Shown piece by piece: positions 41,691 to 50,153 of a stretch of DNA of 64,000 nucleotides. The stretch's first letter is position 1, and each line of letters opens with the position of its first letter. The translations under genes were made by a program, and so were the position numbers. The notes beneath the pieces were generated by a model that saw only the letters and a program-made list of their open reading frames with translations, searched no databases and was not told the DNA's origin. The stretch comes from JAXMDT01 sp046348685. Lineage in GTDB: Bacteria; Pseudomonadota; Alphaproteobacteria; Rickettsiales; UBA998. The DNA lies in assembly GCA_046348685.1 (NCBI GenBank), contig JAXMDT010000003.1, positions 138,919 to 202,918 of the forward strand. The letters run 5' to 3'.

Positions 41691-42473
41691 TTACTGTGCG
41701 CTCCAGCCTGCGTCGATGACCATCGGCGTACCGGTAATGCAGCGGGCGGAATCCGAGCAGAGATAAAGGACCATCGCGGCGATGTCCTCGACCCTGACAA
41801 ACTCTTTCACCGCATGAGTCTTTAGCAGCACTTTATCGACGACGTCCTTTTCCGACATATTATGCGCTTTGGCCTGCTCGGGGATTTGCTTGCGCACGAG
41901 CGGCGTATCCACATAGCCGGGACAGATCGCATTTGCAGTAATGCCATACGGTGCGAGATCAAGTGCGGCGACTTTCGTCAGTCCAACAACGCCGTGTTTT
42001 GCGGCAACATACGCCGCTTTGAATTCGGAAGCGACTAAGCCGTGAATCGAGGCGATGTTGATAATGCGGCCCCAGCCTTTTTTCTTCATGCCGGGCGCTG
42101 CGGCTTTAATGCCATGAAATGCTGCAGATAGATTGATAGCGATGATCGCATCCCATTTCGCGTCGTCGAATTCATCAATCGGCTGTACATTCTGGATGCC
42201 AGCATTGCTGACCATAATATCAACGGAGCCAAACGCCGCTTCCGCATCTTTCACCATCTTTTGAATTTCGGCAGGCTTGCTCATATCGGCAGGAGAGTAG
42301 AGTGCTTTGACGCCTAACTTTTCCAAACCCGCGCGTTCCTTTTCGATGGCGGCAGCGTCACCGAAACCATTGATCATGATATGGACGCCATCTTTGGCGA
42401 GTGCCTGAGCAATGCCAAGGCCGATGCCGCTGGTGGAACCGGTAACGATGGCGGATTTACCTTTAAGTGACAT
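41691..42473 (-). CDS. bdhA: D-3-hydroxybutyrate dehydrogenase-type short-chain dehydrogenase
   Basis: 260 residues. SDR fold: NAD-binding TGSTSGIGLGIA (11-22), NAG motif VSNAGIQNV, catalytic Ser in NIASIHGLVAS, and YVAAK supplying Tyr and Lys. The IHGLVAS...FKAAYVAAKHG stretch and the CPGYVDTPLVRKQIP block are typical of 3-hydroxybutyrate dehydrogenases, which interconvert 3-hydroxybutyrate and acetoacetate with NAD during PHB or ketone-body use. It follows ftsE by 32 bp on the minus strand, where ftsX would usually be. Confidence 0.88.
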   Translation of the reverse strand: MSLKGKSAIVTGSTSGIGLGIAQALAKDGVHIMINGFGDAAAIEKERAGLEKLGVKALYSPADMSKPAEIQKMVKDAEAAFGSVDIMVSNAGIQNVQPIDEFDDAKWDAIIAINLSAAFHGIKAAAPGMKKKGWGRIINIASIHGLVASEFKAAYVAAKHGVVGLTKVAALDLAPYGITANAICPGYVDTPLVRKQIPEQAKAHNMSEKDVVDKVLLKTHAVKEFVRVEDIAAMVLYLCSDSARCITGTPMVIDAGWSAQ

Positions 42474-42505
42474 GAGTGCCTCCGAAAAAATGATTTGTTT
42501 GCTAC

Positions 42506-43171
42506 TTAAGCCGCACGGCTTTCCTTTACAAGGCCATCCTTGAGCGTCAGCACAGGATAATCGAATTCACGGATCAATTCTTCATCGTGCGTGGCAAAAA
42601 TGACTGTAGTGCCTAAGTCGTTGAGCGATTCAAACAGGTACATGAACCGCTTGCGAAGCGCTGGGTCGAGGTTACCGGTCGGCTCATCGCAGAGGAGAAG
42701 TGGAGGATTGTTGATAACTGCCCGGGCAATAGCCACCCGCTGCTTTTGGCCGCCCGATAGCAATTTAGGCTTAACATCCTTAAATTCGCTCATTTCGATC
42801 CAGCCCAGGAGCTGATCCACTTTCGCGGCGATCTCATTTTCATCTATCCCCATGATTTTTTGTGGTAAAGCGATGTTTTCTGCTACAGTTAGATGCTCAA
42901 GCAGCTGAAAATCCTGAACAACTGACCCAATGCCCCGTCTAAGCTGAGGCAACTCCGAATGATGAAGATCGGTGACCTCTTTACCCAGCATCATCAGCTT
43001 GCCCGAGGTGGGGCGTATATTTAAGGATAAGATATTCAAAAATGTCGATTTTCCAGCTCCGCTGGCACCGGTTAAAAAATAAAATCCGCCTTTGGCGAGC
43101 TTCAAAGAAACCCCGTTTAGAACCCGCCTTCCGGGTGTATATTCCAGTGTTAAATTGTAACAGGTAATCAT
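42506..43171 (-). CDS. ftsE: FtsE-like cell-division ABC transporter ATPase
   Basis: 221 residues from ATG 43171 (a TTG at 43198 would add nine). All ABC motifs are present: Walker A TGASGAGKST, Q-loop VVQDFQLLEHLTV, signature LSGGQKQR, Walker B LLLCDEPTGNLD, switch His FATHDEEL. It is FtsE-like across its length (YTPGRRVLNGVSLKLAKGGF). FtsE with the membrane partner FtsX controls peptidoglycan hydrolases at the septum. The divergent zinc-ribbon gene and hpt are its usual alphaproteobacterial neighbours, but ftsX is not downstream; bdhA is. FtsX must be elsewhere or missing. Confidence 0.88.
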   Translation of the reverse strand: MITCYNLTLEYTPGRRVLNGVSLKLAKGGFYFLTGASGAGKSTFLNILSLNIRPTSGKLMMLGKEVTDLHHSELPQLRRGIGSVVQDFQLLEHLTVAENIALPQKIMGIDENEIAAKVDQLLGWIEMSEFKDVKPKLLSGGQKQRVAIARAVINNPPLLLCDEPTGNLDPALRKRFMYLFESLNDLGTTVIFATHDEELIREFDYPVLTLKDGLVKESRAA

Positions 43172-43268
43172 ACAGAAGGTATGCCGTATGGGAATCAATT
43201 AGACAAGTTGAAGCTTGTGGGATATTACTAAAGGCAACAATAAAACAAAAAGAAGAAAAGGGAGAGCA

Positions 43269-44105
43269 ATGCAACTCGCATGTCCGGATTGCGGTTCACG
43301 TTTCCGTGTACCCCAGAACGCGCTTGGCGATTCCGGGCGCAAAGTGCGTTGCGCAAAGTGCAAATTCGAATGGTTTGCCGAACCTAACGATTTGATTATC
43401 GATCCGATGGATGTTGATGATGCGCACCATCTCCATGAGCCACCGGTCGAAGAGGATATCCACGAAGAGGACGAAACTGCCGCCGCTCCGGTCGTTGAAC
43501 CTGTCATTGAGCAATTTGTTCCGCCGCGGGAAGATTTGCAAGCTTTGCTTGCAGCGGGTATCGAAGAAAAACCTCAATTTGACTTTGCCAATCGCCCTAA
43601 AAAAACTCGCGCTGCCGTGCAGCAGAAACAGGAAAAGCCGGTTACCGACCTTGGCCGCTATGCTATCTGGGTCTGGATCGCCAACGGCGCGACGTTCACG
43701 CTACTCATGTTCATGTGTTTCCTTGCTTTTCGTGATACCGTCATGGTTTCGATTCCTGCGCTTAAATCCATGTATAACAGTGTTGGTTATGCAGACACGT
43801 CCGGTTTGAAATTGACCGACCTTGCGCTCACCGAGATGCAGAACGGCAGCAAAATCAAGTACGGTCTTTCCGGAAAAATCGTCAATACATCGGACGTAAC
43901 TATTTCGCTTCCAGTGCTTTCCATATCTCTGGTCGACAAAGACGGAGTTTCGGTACGTCAATGGAGTTTCGAACAGCCGGGTCAGCTAAAGCCGGGGCAG
44001 GAAATTCCGTTTGTGCGTGACGCGCTGGAAAGCCGTGCGGGTCCACGTAATAACGCATTGGTTGTGGAAATTGGCAGCCCGACCGAGCTTTCCCTGCGGC
44101 AATAA
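43269..44105 (+). CDS. Zinc-ribbon (MJ0042-type) membrane protein, DUF3426-like
   Basis: 278 residues. The start at 43269 is supported by GGGAGAG upstream. The N-terminal zinc ribbon MQLACPDCGSRFRVPQNALG ... VRCAKCKFEWFAEP has the CxxC...CxxC pattern; an acidic linker follows, then one transmembrane helix (~140-160, WIANGATFTLLMFMCFLAF) and a C-terminal periplasmic domain with the DUF3426 look (YGLSGKIVNTSDVTISLPVL). The function is unknown; it is typically divergent from ftsE in alphaproteobacteria, as here. Its stop codon overlaps the hpt start by one base. Confidence 0.85.
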   Translation: MQLACPDCGSRFRVPQNALGDSGRKVRCAKCKFEWFAEPNDLIIDPMDVDDAHHLHEPPVEEDIHEEDETAAAPVVEPVIEQFVPPREDLQALLAAGIEEKPQFDFANRPKKTRAAVQQKQEKPVTDLGRYAIWVWIANGATFTLLMFMCFLAFRDTVMVSIPALKSMYNSVGYADTSGLKLTDLALTEMQNGSKIKYGLSGKIVNTSDVTISLPVLSISLVDKDGVSVRQWSFEQPGQLKPGQEIPFVRDALESRAGPRNNALVVEIGSPTELSLRQ

Positions 44106-44662
44106 TGCATAGCATGCAGAAACCTGCAGATTATCAGGATCCAAAAACAGTTGAAGTGATGTTCAGCGCGCAGCAGATTGCCGAGCGTATCGATTCCCTC
44201 GCAAACGAAATTGTCTCCACAATAGGCAAGGATTTCATCATCGTTGGCCTACTGCGCGGCAGCTTTGTCTTTACGGCGGATTTAATTCGAGCGTTGCATA
44301 AGCATGGCGCTGAACCGCAAATCGATTTCATGACGCTCTCCAGTTATGGCATACGCAAGGAAGGCGGAAATCTCATTACCATCGAGCGCGATATTGCCGA
44401 TGATGTGATGGACCGCACCGTACTCATCGTTGATGATATTCTGGAGTCCGGCCGTACGCTTGATTATGCGCGTACTATTATGCTGAAACGCGGTGCCAAG
44501 ATTCTGAAAATTTGCGTGCTGCTCGAAAAGCCGGGTAAGCGCCGTGCAGAAGTAGAAGCCAACTTCGTCGGATTTATGGTGCCGGACCGATTTGTCGTCG
44601 GGTTCGGTCTCGATTATGCCAACTTTTATCGCGAGCTGCCTTTTATCGGAGCGCTGGACTAG
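44105..44662 (+). CDS. hpt: Hypoxanthine phosphoribosyltransferase
   Basis: 185 residues. PRTase fold: IVGLLRGSFVFTADLIRALHKHG, DFMTLSSYG (flexible loop), the PRPP-binding VLIVDDILESGRTL, and the C-terminal VVGFGLDYANFYRELPFIGAL block characteristic of Hpt. It salvages hypoxanthine (and guanine) to IMP/GMP with PRPP. Its start overlaps the zinc-ribbon gene's stop by one base, so it is translationally coupled; apaG follows after 43 bp. Confidence 0.95.
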   Translation: MHSMQKPADYQDPKTVEVMFSAQQIAERIDSLANEIVSTIGKDFIIVGLLRGSFVFTADLIRALHKHGAEPQIDFMTLSSYGIRKEGGNLITIERDIADDVMDRTVLIVDDILESGRTLDYARTIMLKRGAKILKICVLLEKPGKRRAEVEANFVGFMVPDRFVVGFGLDYANFYRELPFIGALD

Positions 44663-44705
44663 CGCACTATTGCCTTCTTGCGAAAATCGCCCTACGTTCC
44701 TGTCG

Positions 44706-45101
44706 ATGTTCACCAAGACAACTAATTTCATCAAAGTCACCGCGATTCCGAATTTTTTAGAAAATCAGTCGGAGCCTGATGATGGCCATTATGTCTGGGC
44801 TTACACCATACATCTGGAAAATCTGGGTGAGGATACGGTGCAGCTTATTAATCGCACCTGGTATATTACAGATGCGCACGGGCAAGTGCAGCGTGTGCAC
44901 GGCCCTGGCGTCGTTGGCGAGCAGCCAATCATTCGTCCGGGTGACATGTTCGAATATACCAGCGGCACAGTCCTGCAAACGCCTTCAGGTATCATGGTTG
45001 GCACCTACGAAATGGAGGATATCATCAGCCGCGAACGCTTTGATATTGATATTCCGGCCTTTTCCTTGGATAGCCCGATGCAGGTGATGCGTGCCAACTA
45101 G
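44706..45101 (+). CDS. apaG: ApaG family protein
   Basis: 131 residues from ATG 44706; the longer frame upstream overlaps hpt and is not supported. ApaG domain (fibronectin-III-like): IKVTAIPNFLENQS, YVWAYTIHLENLGEDTVQLINRTWYITDAHG, the conserved VHGPGVVGEQPIIRPGDMFEYTSG and PSGIMVGTYEM. The E. coli member is linked to cobalt/magnesium resistance, with mechanism unknown. There is no clear ribosome-binding site; it is probably expressed from the upstream genes. Confidence 0.93.
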   Translation: MFTKTTNFIKVTAIPNFLENQSEPDDGHYVWAYTIHLENLGEDTVQLINRTWYITDAHGQVQRVHGPGVVGEQPIIRPGDMFEYTSGTVLQTPSGIMVGTYEMEDIISRERFDIDIPAFSLDSPMQVMRAN

Positions 45102-45114
45102 ATCCTTATGATAT

Positions 45115-45143
45115 TGTCATAAATCTGTAAACTTAGTATAGTA
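45115..45143 (+). promoter_or_regulatory. Housekeeping-type promoter for 45165 gene
   Basis: TTGTCA (45115-45120), a 17-base spacer, TATAGT (45138-45143); five of six consensus bases in each box. The start codon is 21 bases after the -10, giving a short leader. Confidence 0.65.
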
Positions 45144-45164
45144 GTCTGTATTATAGAGAAAAAT

Positions 45165-45617
45165 ATGTCTGATGACTTATTGAATGTAGGTGGCCCCAAC
45201 TCCGCGGCAATGTTTGCTTCAGGGCAAATTGGCGGCGGTGGAGGAGGCGCGCCCGGCGGCCAGGGTGTCATGAACCTGCCGGCTCAGGCTATTGCATGTC
45301 TTTTGCGGGTCAATTTAGGAACCGCTCCTAATGGTATTTTGCCGGATAGCCCTGGTCTATTAGGTTCGCAAATTCCAGGTATATTACCACGTTATCAAGG
45401 TGCATTCGCCTCAATTGCAAATCAGCTGAAAGCATGCGTAGTGGCAAAAGACCAATTGTTTCAGGATAATGCACCAATTATGCAGGCAGCAATTGAACAT
45501 GCGCCTATTCAGGAAGCATCTTTGGGCAGCCTTTCGCCTGGTTCGGCTGGCGGGCCGAGCAGCTTTGCTGAATTAGTGGGCGGGCCATCCAATGATGGCG
45601 GCTTCGGCGTTGCATAA
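45165..45617 (+). CDS. Glycine/alanine-rich hypothetical protein
   Basis: 150 residues, no family recognised. N-terminal Gly run (GQIGGGGGGAPGGQGVM), a central helical part with two Cys (AQAIACLLRVNLG and NQLKACVVAKDQLF), and a Gly/Ser/Pro-rich end (GSLSPGSAGGPSSFAELVGG). There is no signal peptide or membrane helix. It has its own promoter (45115-45143) and its own terminator (45655-45683), so it is an independently transcribed single gene between apaG and rpmB. That compact unit supports it being real. Confidence 0.65.
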   Translation: MSDDLLNVGGPNSAAMFASGQIGGGGGGAPGGQGVMNLPAQAIACLLRVNLGTAPNGILPDSPGLLGSQIPGILPRYQGAFASIANQLKACVVAKDQLFQDNAPIMQAAIEHAPIQEASLGSLSPGSAGGPSSFAELVGGPSNDGGFGVA

Positions 45618-45654
45618 ATCCCTTGACCTTCCTTTGATTCCCCGTTAGATATCC

Positions 45655-45683
45655 GCGTTCATTTTGATAAAGAACGCCTTTTT
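45655..45683 (+). terminator. Terminator before rpmB
   Basis: GCGTTC (45655-45660) pairs with GAACGC (45672-45677), with an inner TTT/AAA extension and a TGAT loop, followed by CTTTTT. Confidence 0.7.
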
Positions 45684-45722
45684 GCGTATGTCAAAGAGGT
45701 AAAAAGAGGGACGGAGACGACC

Positions 45723-46004
45723 ATGACACGTAAATGCGATATTTCAGGTAAAACGGTTCAAAGCGGCAATAAAGTGTCGCACTCGAACCGTAAAACGAAG
45801 CGCCGCTTTCTGCCAAATTTGCAGCACGTGTCGCTGCCAAGCGAAATTCTCGGTCATGATGTGCATATGCGCGTCACCGCAAATGGTATCCGCACCATCG
45901 AGCATAATGGCGGCATCGATAACTATCTACTGGGCACGCCTAATTCCCGCCTGAGTGAAGAATCGCTGAAGATCAAGCGCAAGCTGAAAAAGAAACAAGC
46001 GTAG
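45723..46004 (+). CDS. rpmB: 50S ribosomal protein L28
   Basis: 93 residues. Typical bL28: MTRKCDISGKTVQSGNKVSHSN, KTKRRFLPNLQHVSL, VTANGIRTIEHNGGIDNYLL and a basic C-terminus. It lacks the second zinc-binding Cys pair of C+ versions (only Cys5 present). A GGACGGAG ribosome-binding region precedes the ATG. It stops 1 bp before the end of the convergent cobT, a pairing common in alphaproteobacteria. Confidence 0.97.
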   Translation: MTRKCDISGKTVQSGNKVSHSNRKTKRRFLPNLQHVSLPSEILGHDVHMRVTANGIRTIEHNGGIDNYLLGTPNSRLSEESLKIKRKLKKKQA

Positions 46005-46005
46005 T

Positions 46006-47802
46006 TTACTTTTCAAATAATTTTACGAGTTCTTGCGTCATCGTTTCGCCGAGGCGCGAAACATCATTCAGTGTGACGGAATGTTTATAGTAGCGCGTCA
46101 CATCGTGACCGATGCCGATTGCCAGTAATTCAATCTCCGGTTTGTTCTCCAGGAATGCAATCGCTTCACGCAGGTGCTTATCGAGATAGCCGGCGGAATT
46201 CGCCGATAACGTGGCATCGTCAACGGGCGCGCCATCTGAAATCACCATTAAAATTTTGCGCTCTTCAGGACGCTTGCGCAGACGCTCGTATGCCCAGAGC
46301 AGTGCTTCACCGTCGATATTTTCCTTAAGCAATCCATCTTTCAGCATCAGCCCGAGATTGCGCCGCGCCCGCACGAAAGGAAGATCTGCCGGCTTGTAAA
46401 TGATATGGCGCAGATCATTTAGTCGGCCAGGTTGAGACGGGCGGTTTTCCTTTACCCATTCTTTGTAGCTCTGTCCGCCTTTCCAATCTTTGGTGGTAAA
46501 GCCAAGTATTTCGACTTTAACGCCAGCGCGCTCCAGTGTCTTTGCAAGAATATCGGCGGACAGCGCAGCAATCGTAATAGGCCTTCCTCGCATTGAGCCG
46601 GAATTATCAAGCAGCAACGTAACTACCGTATCTTTAAAATCGGTATCTTTTTCGCGTTTGAAAATTTGGTTATGCACGGGCGATGCAACGAGGCGTGCAA
46701 GGCGTGCGGAATGAATCATCCCGTCTTCCAGATCGAATTCCCAGGCGCGTTGCTTACGTGCAAGCAAAAGGCGCTGCAATGCGGCTGACAGTTTGGAAAA
46801 TGTACCGCGCACCTGGGTGAGTTTTTCATCGAGCTGTGCCCGTAAGCGCACCAATTCATCCGCCGGAACCAATTCATGTGCGAAGATGATCTCATCGAAC
46901 TCGCGCCGAAACACGCGGTAGGAAGAAGAAGGAAGCGCAAATTGTGAAGAGGGAGGGTTTGGAATATCGCCGTCCGGATCACGCAGCGTGAAGGCGTCAT
47001 CACCTTTTTCTTCCGACATCGACGTTGCGCCTTCGCCGCTTTCCTGCTGCGTTGTGCGCTGTTCGCCGCGCTCGGTGGATACATCATCCGTTTGTTCCGA
47101 TGTAGATGTGCTATCTACGGTCTGATCGGAGTTTTCCTCCGTTTCCTGAGGCAGGAACTGCGCGCTGCTATTACTTACGCCCGTTTCCATGCCGCCAAGC
47201 GCGGTGATCAATTCGCGCGATAAGGATGCAAATTCTTTTTGGGATGTGACAGCATGAGCCAGTTTTTCAAGGAAAGCATAAGCATGTTTTTCAATCTGCA
47301 GCCGCACGCGGGCGGTATGCCGGTCTAAGGATTTTGGCACTGGCTGACCGCTGGCAACCTCGCGTAATACTCCGGCGAGCACTTCTCCCCATGGCGTTTC
47401 GGATTGGCCAGAAATGCCATCCTGCTCCAACTGGCGGTCAGTGCGTGCGGCAAGATTATGCGCAAGGCCCTTCATACCGCTTTTACTGGCAAGAATTTCC
47501 AGACGGGCAACTTCGAGGCGGTCGAATACACGCGCTTCCTTGTCGGTCGCAGGGCGTCGATGCAGGTGCTCCATATGGTTATGGTAACGTTTGCCAAACG
47601 CCGCTAAATCCAGCTCGCCGCGGTAGCGCATCGCGTCATTAGCAGTATCAATAACGTTAGTATTGGGCAGGAAAATCGTATCGCTGGTGCTGATCGTCGA
47701 TCCGTAATCATTCCCTTTCAAAGATAATGCAAGCTTGCGGCGATGGGAAAGCGCACGGGCTGTGACGGATAATGTCGTTTCTGGTGAGGGAACCGATTTC
47801 AT
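46006..47802 (-). CDS. cobT: CobT-type cobaltochelatase subunit (VWA-domain)
   Basis: 598 residues. An N-terminal helical region with MRYRGELDLAAFGKRYHNHM, a long acidic Glu/Ser/Thr-rich middle (~225-290), and a C-terminal von Willebrand A domain (~395-595) with the MIDAS sequence LLLDNSGSMRG and VISDGAPVDD. CobT works with the CobS ATPase ring to load cobalt into hydrogenobyrinic acid diamide through CobN. cobS is 5.4 kb away on the plus strand, an inverted and split arrangement. Its start overlaps the stop of the upstream glycosyltransferase by four bases (ATGA). Confidence 0.93.
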   Translation of the reverse strand: MKSVPSPETTLSVTARALSHRRKLALSLKGNDYGSTISTSDTIFLPNTNVIDTANDAMRYRGELDLAAFGKRYHNHMEHLHRRPATDKEARVFDRLEVARLEILASKSGMKGLAHNLAARTDRQLEQDGISGQSETPWGEVLAGVLREVASGQPVPKSLDRHTARVRLQIEKHAYAFLEKLAHAVTSQKEFASLSRELITALGGMETGVSNSSAQFLPQETEENSDQTVDSTSTSEQTDDVSTERGEQRTTQQESGEGATSMSEEKGDDAFTLRDPDGDIPNPPSSQFALPSSSYRVFRREFDEIIFAHELVPADELVRLRAQLDEKLTQVRGTFSKLSAALQRLLLARKQRAWEFDLEDGMIHSARLARLVASPVHNQIFKREKDTDFKDTVVTLLLDNSGSMRGRPITIAALSADILAKTLERAGVKVEILGFTTKDWKGGQSYKEWVKENRPSQPGRLNDLRHIIYKPADLPFVRARRNLGLMLKDGLLKENIDGEALLWAYERLRKRPEERKILMVISDGAPVDDATLSANSAGYLDKHLREAIAFLENKPEIELLAIGIGHDVTRYYKHSVTLNDVSRLGETMTQELVKLFEK

Positions 47803-48713
47803 GCTGCCTGCGCCGTCAATCCCTGAAATGCACCGCGGATCGCATTGCGCATTTTATTGAGCTTACCACTTTCACACACCAGAATACGGAAAAAATCCAA
47901 TTTCATTGCGAGAATATCAAATAACACAAATCCAGGCCATTGCCTGCCATAGCGCCTCCAGTTGCGGATGCGATTACGGTAAATCGTATAGCGGCGATCT
48001 GCCTCGTGATTGCTTGTCGTGAGCCGCACGCCCATCAACTTATGATCGCGGCAATGACCAAGCTGGTGATACAGCAGCGCATCACGGACGGCGACAATCT
48101 TATAACCATTCGTAATCAACCGCAGGCAAAACTCACGATCCACATCATCAATACCGTATGTTTCATCCATGCCGCCGACTTGATCCAGGACCTGCATAGA
48201 AATCAAGCTTCCGGAGGCGATGGCGCACATCAGGTCGTCGAGGTAGGGGCGATTTTCAAAACCAGTCCATTTAAATAAAAACTTTCCATACTTGCGCAGA
48301 TAGCGCGGACCGCGCTCCGAATTACGGTCAAAAAGAGCGGGGGCAAGTAAGGCGATATTTGCATCCGATAGATTTTGATACGCAGTAGCGAGATTATGCA
48401 CCATCGCAACGTCAAAGAAGCTGTCATGATCGCTGAGGATAACCCAATCCGCGCCTTGTGCACGCGCGGCGGCGATTCCGGCATTCTGGGCAGCTGCCAG
48501 ATTATTTTCCGTGCGTTCAATTAATGTGTAAAATTCAGGGGCTCCGGCTACGATGCTGCGCAGGATGTGCAATGTATCAGGATGAGACCCGTTATCGATA
48601 ATTATCAGCCCATCTACCTGAGATTTAATAGAATTTACAGTCTGGTGTACGGATTCGCCTATATTGTAGGTGACCAGAACGGCAACTATTTTTCCTATAG
48701 CCTGTTGCTTCAT
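47799..48713 (-). CDS. Family 2 glycosyltransferase (rhamnosyltransferase-like)
   Basis: 304 residues. GT-A fold: VAVLVTYNIGESVHQTVNSI at the N-terminus, IIIDNGSHPDT, ENNLAAAQNAGIAAARAQG, WVILSDHDSFF (the Asp-x-Asp-type metal site), ASGSLISMQVLDQVGGMDE and DDVDREFCLRL. The pattern is close to RfbF/RfbN-type rhamnosyltransferases of surface polysaccharide synthesis. No membrane helix. It overlaps cobT by four bases, so an envelope gene and cobT are transcribed together. Donor and acceptor sugars cannot be read from sequence. Confidence 0.88.
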   Translation of the reverse strand: MKQQAIGKIVAVLVTYNIGESVHQTVNSIKSQVDGLIIIDNGSHPDTLHILRSIVAGAPEFYTLIERTENNLAAAQNAGIAAARAQGADWVILSDHDSFFDVAMVHNLATAYQNLSDANIALLAPALFDRNSERGPRYLRKYGKFLFKWTGFENRPYLDDLMCAIASGSLISMQVLDQVGGMDETYGIDDVDREFCLRLITNGYKIVAVRDALLYHQLGHCRDHKLMGVRLTTSNHEADRRYTIYRNRIRNWRRYGRQWPGFVLFDILAMKLDFFRILVCESGKLNKMRNAIRGAFQGLTAQAA

Positions 48714-48877
48714 AAAACCTTGATTCTTTACGGATATTTTTCATACACTGCCTGATCCGGCATGTCCATGGAAGAGCCGCATCATTTTGCTTTATTTTAT
48801 CTTTCAGATGGGTATAATCCCGGCCTTCCTGCAGGCTAGGCCTGTGATTATGATCAAAATATTTAACGGAGACCTCC

Positions 48878-49060
48878 ATGGCTGTGCCAAAGAGAAAAAC
48901 AAGTCCATCTGCCCGCGGTATGCGCCGCTCGCACCTGGCGCTGAAAAAGAAAACGGCTGTGGAAGATAAAACCACGGGCGAACTGAAACGTCCGCACCAC
49001 GTTTCTCCGGACGGCTATTATAATGGCCGCCAGGTTACTAAAGCAAAAGTAAACCACTAG
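48878..49060 (+). CDS. rpmF: 50S ribosomal protein L32
   Basis: 60 residues. AVPKRKTSPSARGMRRSHLAL, then RPHHVSPDGYYNGRQV: standard bL32 without the zinc-binding cysteines. CGGAGACC lies before the ATG, and a TATAAT (48813-48818) with no good -35 lies 60 bases upstream. It heads rpmF-plsX-fabH-ihfA-merR, a conserved alphaproteobacterial order linking ribosome and lipid synthesis. Confidence 0.97.
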   Translation: MAVPKRKTSPSARGMRRSHLALKKKTAVEDKTTGELKRPHHVSPDGYYNGRQVTKAKVNH

Positions 49061-49073
49061 TTTTCTTTCCGCC

Positions 49074-50153
49074 ATGCCATCTGGCTTGCCGCTTTCTGTA
49101 GATGCGATGGGCGGAGACCACGCACCCAATATCGTTATTGAGGGCGCTGCTATTGCGTATCGCAAGCAACCTCAGCGCAGTTTCCTTTTTTTTGGTGATG
49201 AGAAAAAAATCGGTCCTCTGCTCGATGCGCATCCCGGACTAAAAGCCGCGTCCACCATCGTTCATACCGACGAATTTGTTCCCGGCAACGAAAAACCGTC
49301 GCTCGCACTTCGCCGAGGCAAGAATACAAGTATGCGCCTTGCTATCGAAGCGGTAAAAGATGGGAAAGCAAGCGGTGTTGTATCCGCCGGTAATACCGGG
49401 GCTTTCATGGCCATGTCGAAAATGATTTTCAAAACGCTTCCGGGCATCACGCGCCCCGCGATCGCCGGCATCATGCCCAATGTGCATCACGATGTGGTGA
49501 TGCTCGATTTGGGAGCTAACGTCTATTCCGATGCTCAGGAGCTATGCGAATTCGCGCTGATGGGCGATGCGTATGCGCGCGCTGTGCTGGGTATTGAAAA
49601 GCCCAAGATTGGTCTGCTTAACATCGGATCGGAAGACATGAAGGGGCATGAGGAAGTGCGGGGGGCGGCGAATATCCTGCGCGAGGCTTCAAACCTGCTT
49701 AATTTCATTGGTTTCGTAGAAGGCGACGATATCACCAATGGCGAAGTCGATGTTGTTGTGACGGATGGATTTTCCGGTAACATTGCACTGAAATCCTCCG
49801 AAGGCGTCGCCATGTTCTTCTATCGCCAGCTGCGTACCGCGATGGAATCTTCGTGGGCAGGTAAACTGGCCTATCTGATTGCCAAGCCAGCATTCAAGCA
49901 ACTGCGAATTAAAGTAGACCCTCGCCGCTATAATGGCGCCATGTTTCTGGGACTAAATGGCATTGCCGTGAAAAGTCATGGCGGTGCGGATGGGAAAGCC
50001 TTTGCCAACGCAATCAAGGTGGCGTATGAACTCATTGGCGCGAATGTGAATGAAAAGATTTCACAGGAGCTCAACCGGCTCGCACCGTTGATGGTCACGG
50101 GAGTGGAGCATCTTTTCGCCGACATCGACCATTCGGAATTCGCCAATACCTAA
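49074..50153 (+). CDS. plsX: Phosphate acyltransferase PlsX
   Basis: 359 residues, full length. Motifs: LSVDAMGGDHAP at the N-terminus, AVKDGKASGVVSAGNTGAFM, LLNIGSEDMKGHE, FVEGDDITNGEVDVVVTDGFSGNIALKS, and GLNGIAVKSHGGADGKAF. PlsX makes acyl-phosphate from acyl-ACP, the donor for PlsY in phospholipid synthesis. It follows rpmF by 13 bp; its stop overlaps the fabH start by one base (TAATG). Confidence 0.96.
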   Translation: MPSGLPLSVDAMGGDHAPNIVIEGAAIAYRKQPQRSFLFFGDEKKIGPLLDAHPGLKAASTIVHTDEFVPGNEKPSLALRRGKNTSMRLAIEAVKDGKASGVVSAGNTGAFMAMSKMIFKTLPGITRPAIAGIMPNVHHDVVMLDLGANVYSDAQELCEFALMGDAYARAVLGIEKPKIGLLNIGSEDMKGHEEVRGAANILREASNLLNFIGFVEGDDITNGEVDVVVTDGFSGNIALKSSEGVAMFFYRQLRTAMESSWAGKLAYLIAKPAFKQLRIKVDPRRYNGAMFLGLNGIAVKSHGGADGKAFANAIKVAYELIGANVNEKISQELNRLAPLMVTGVEHLFADIDHSEFANT

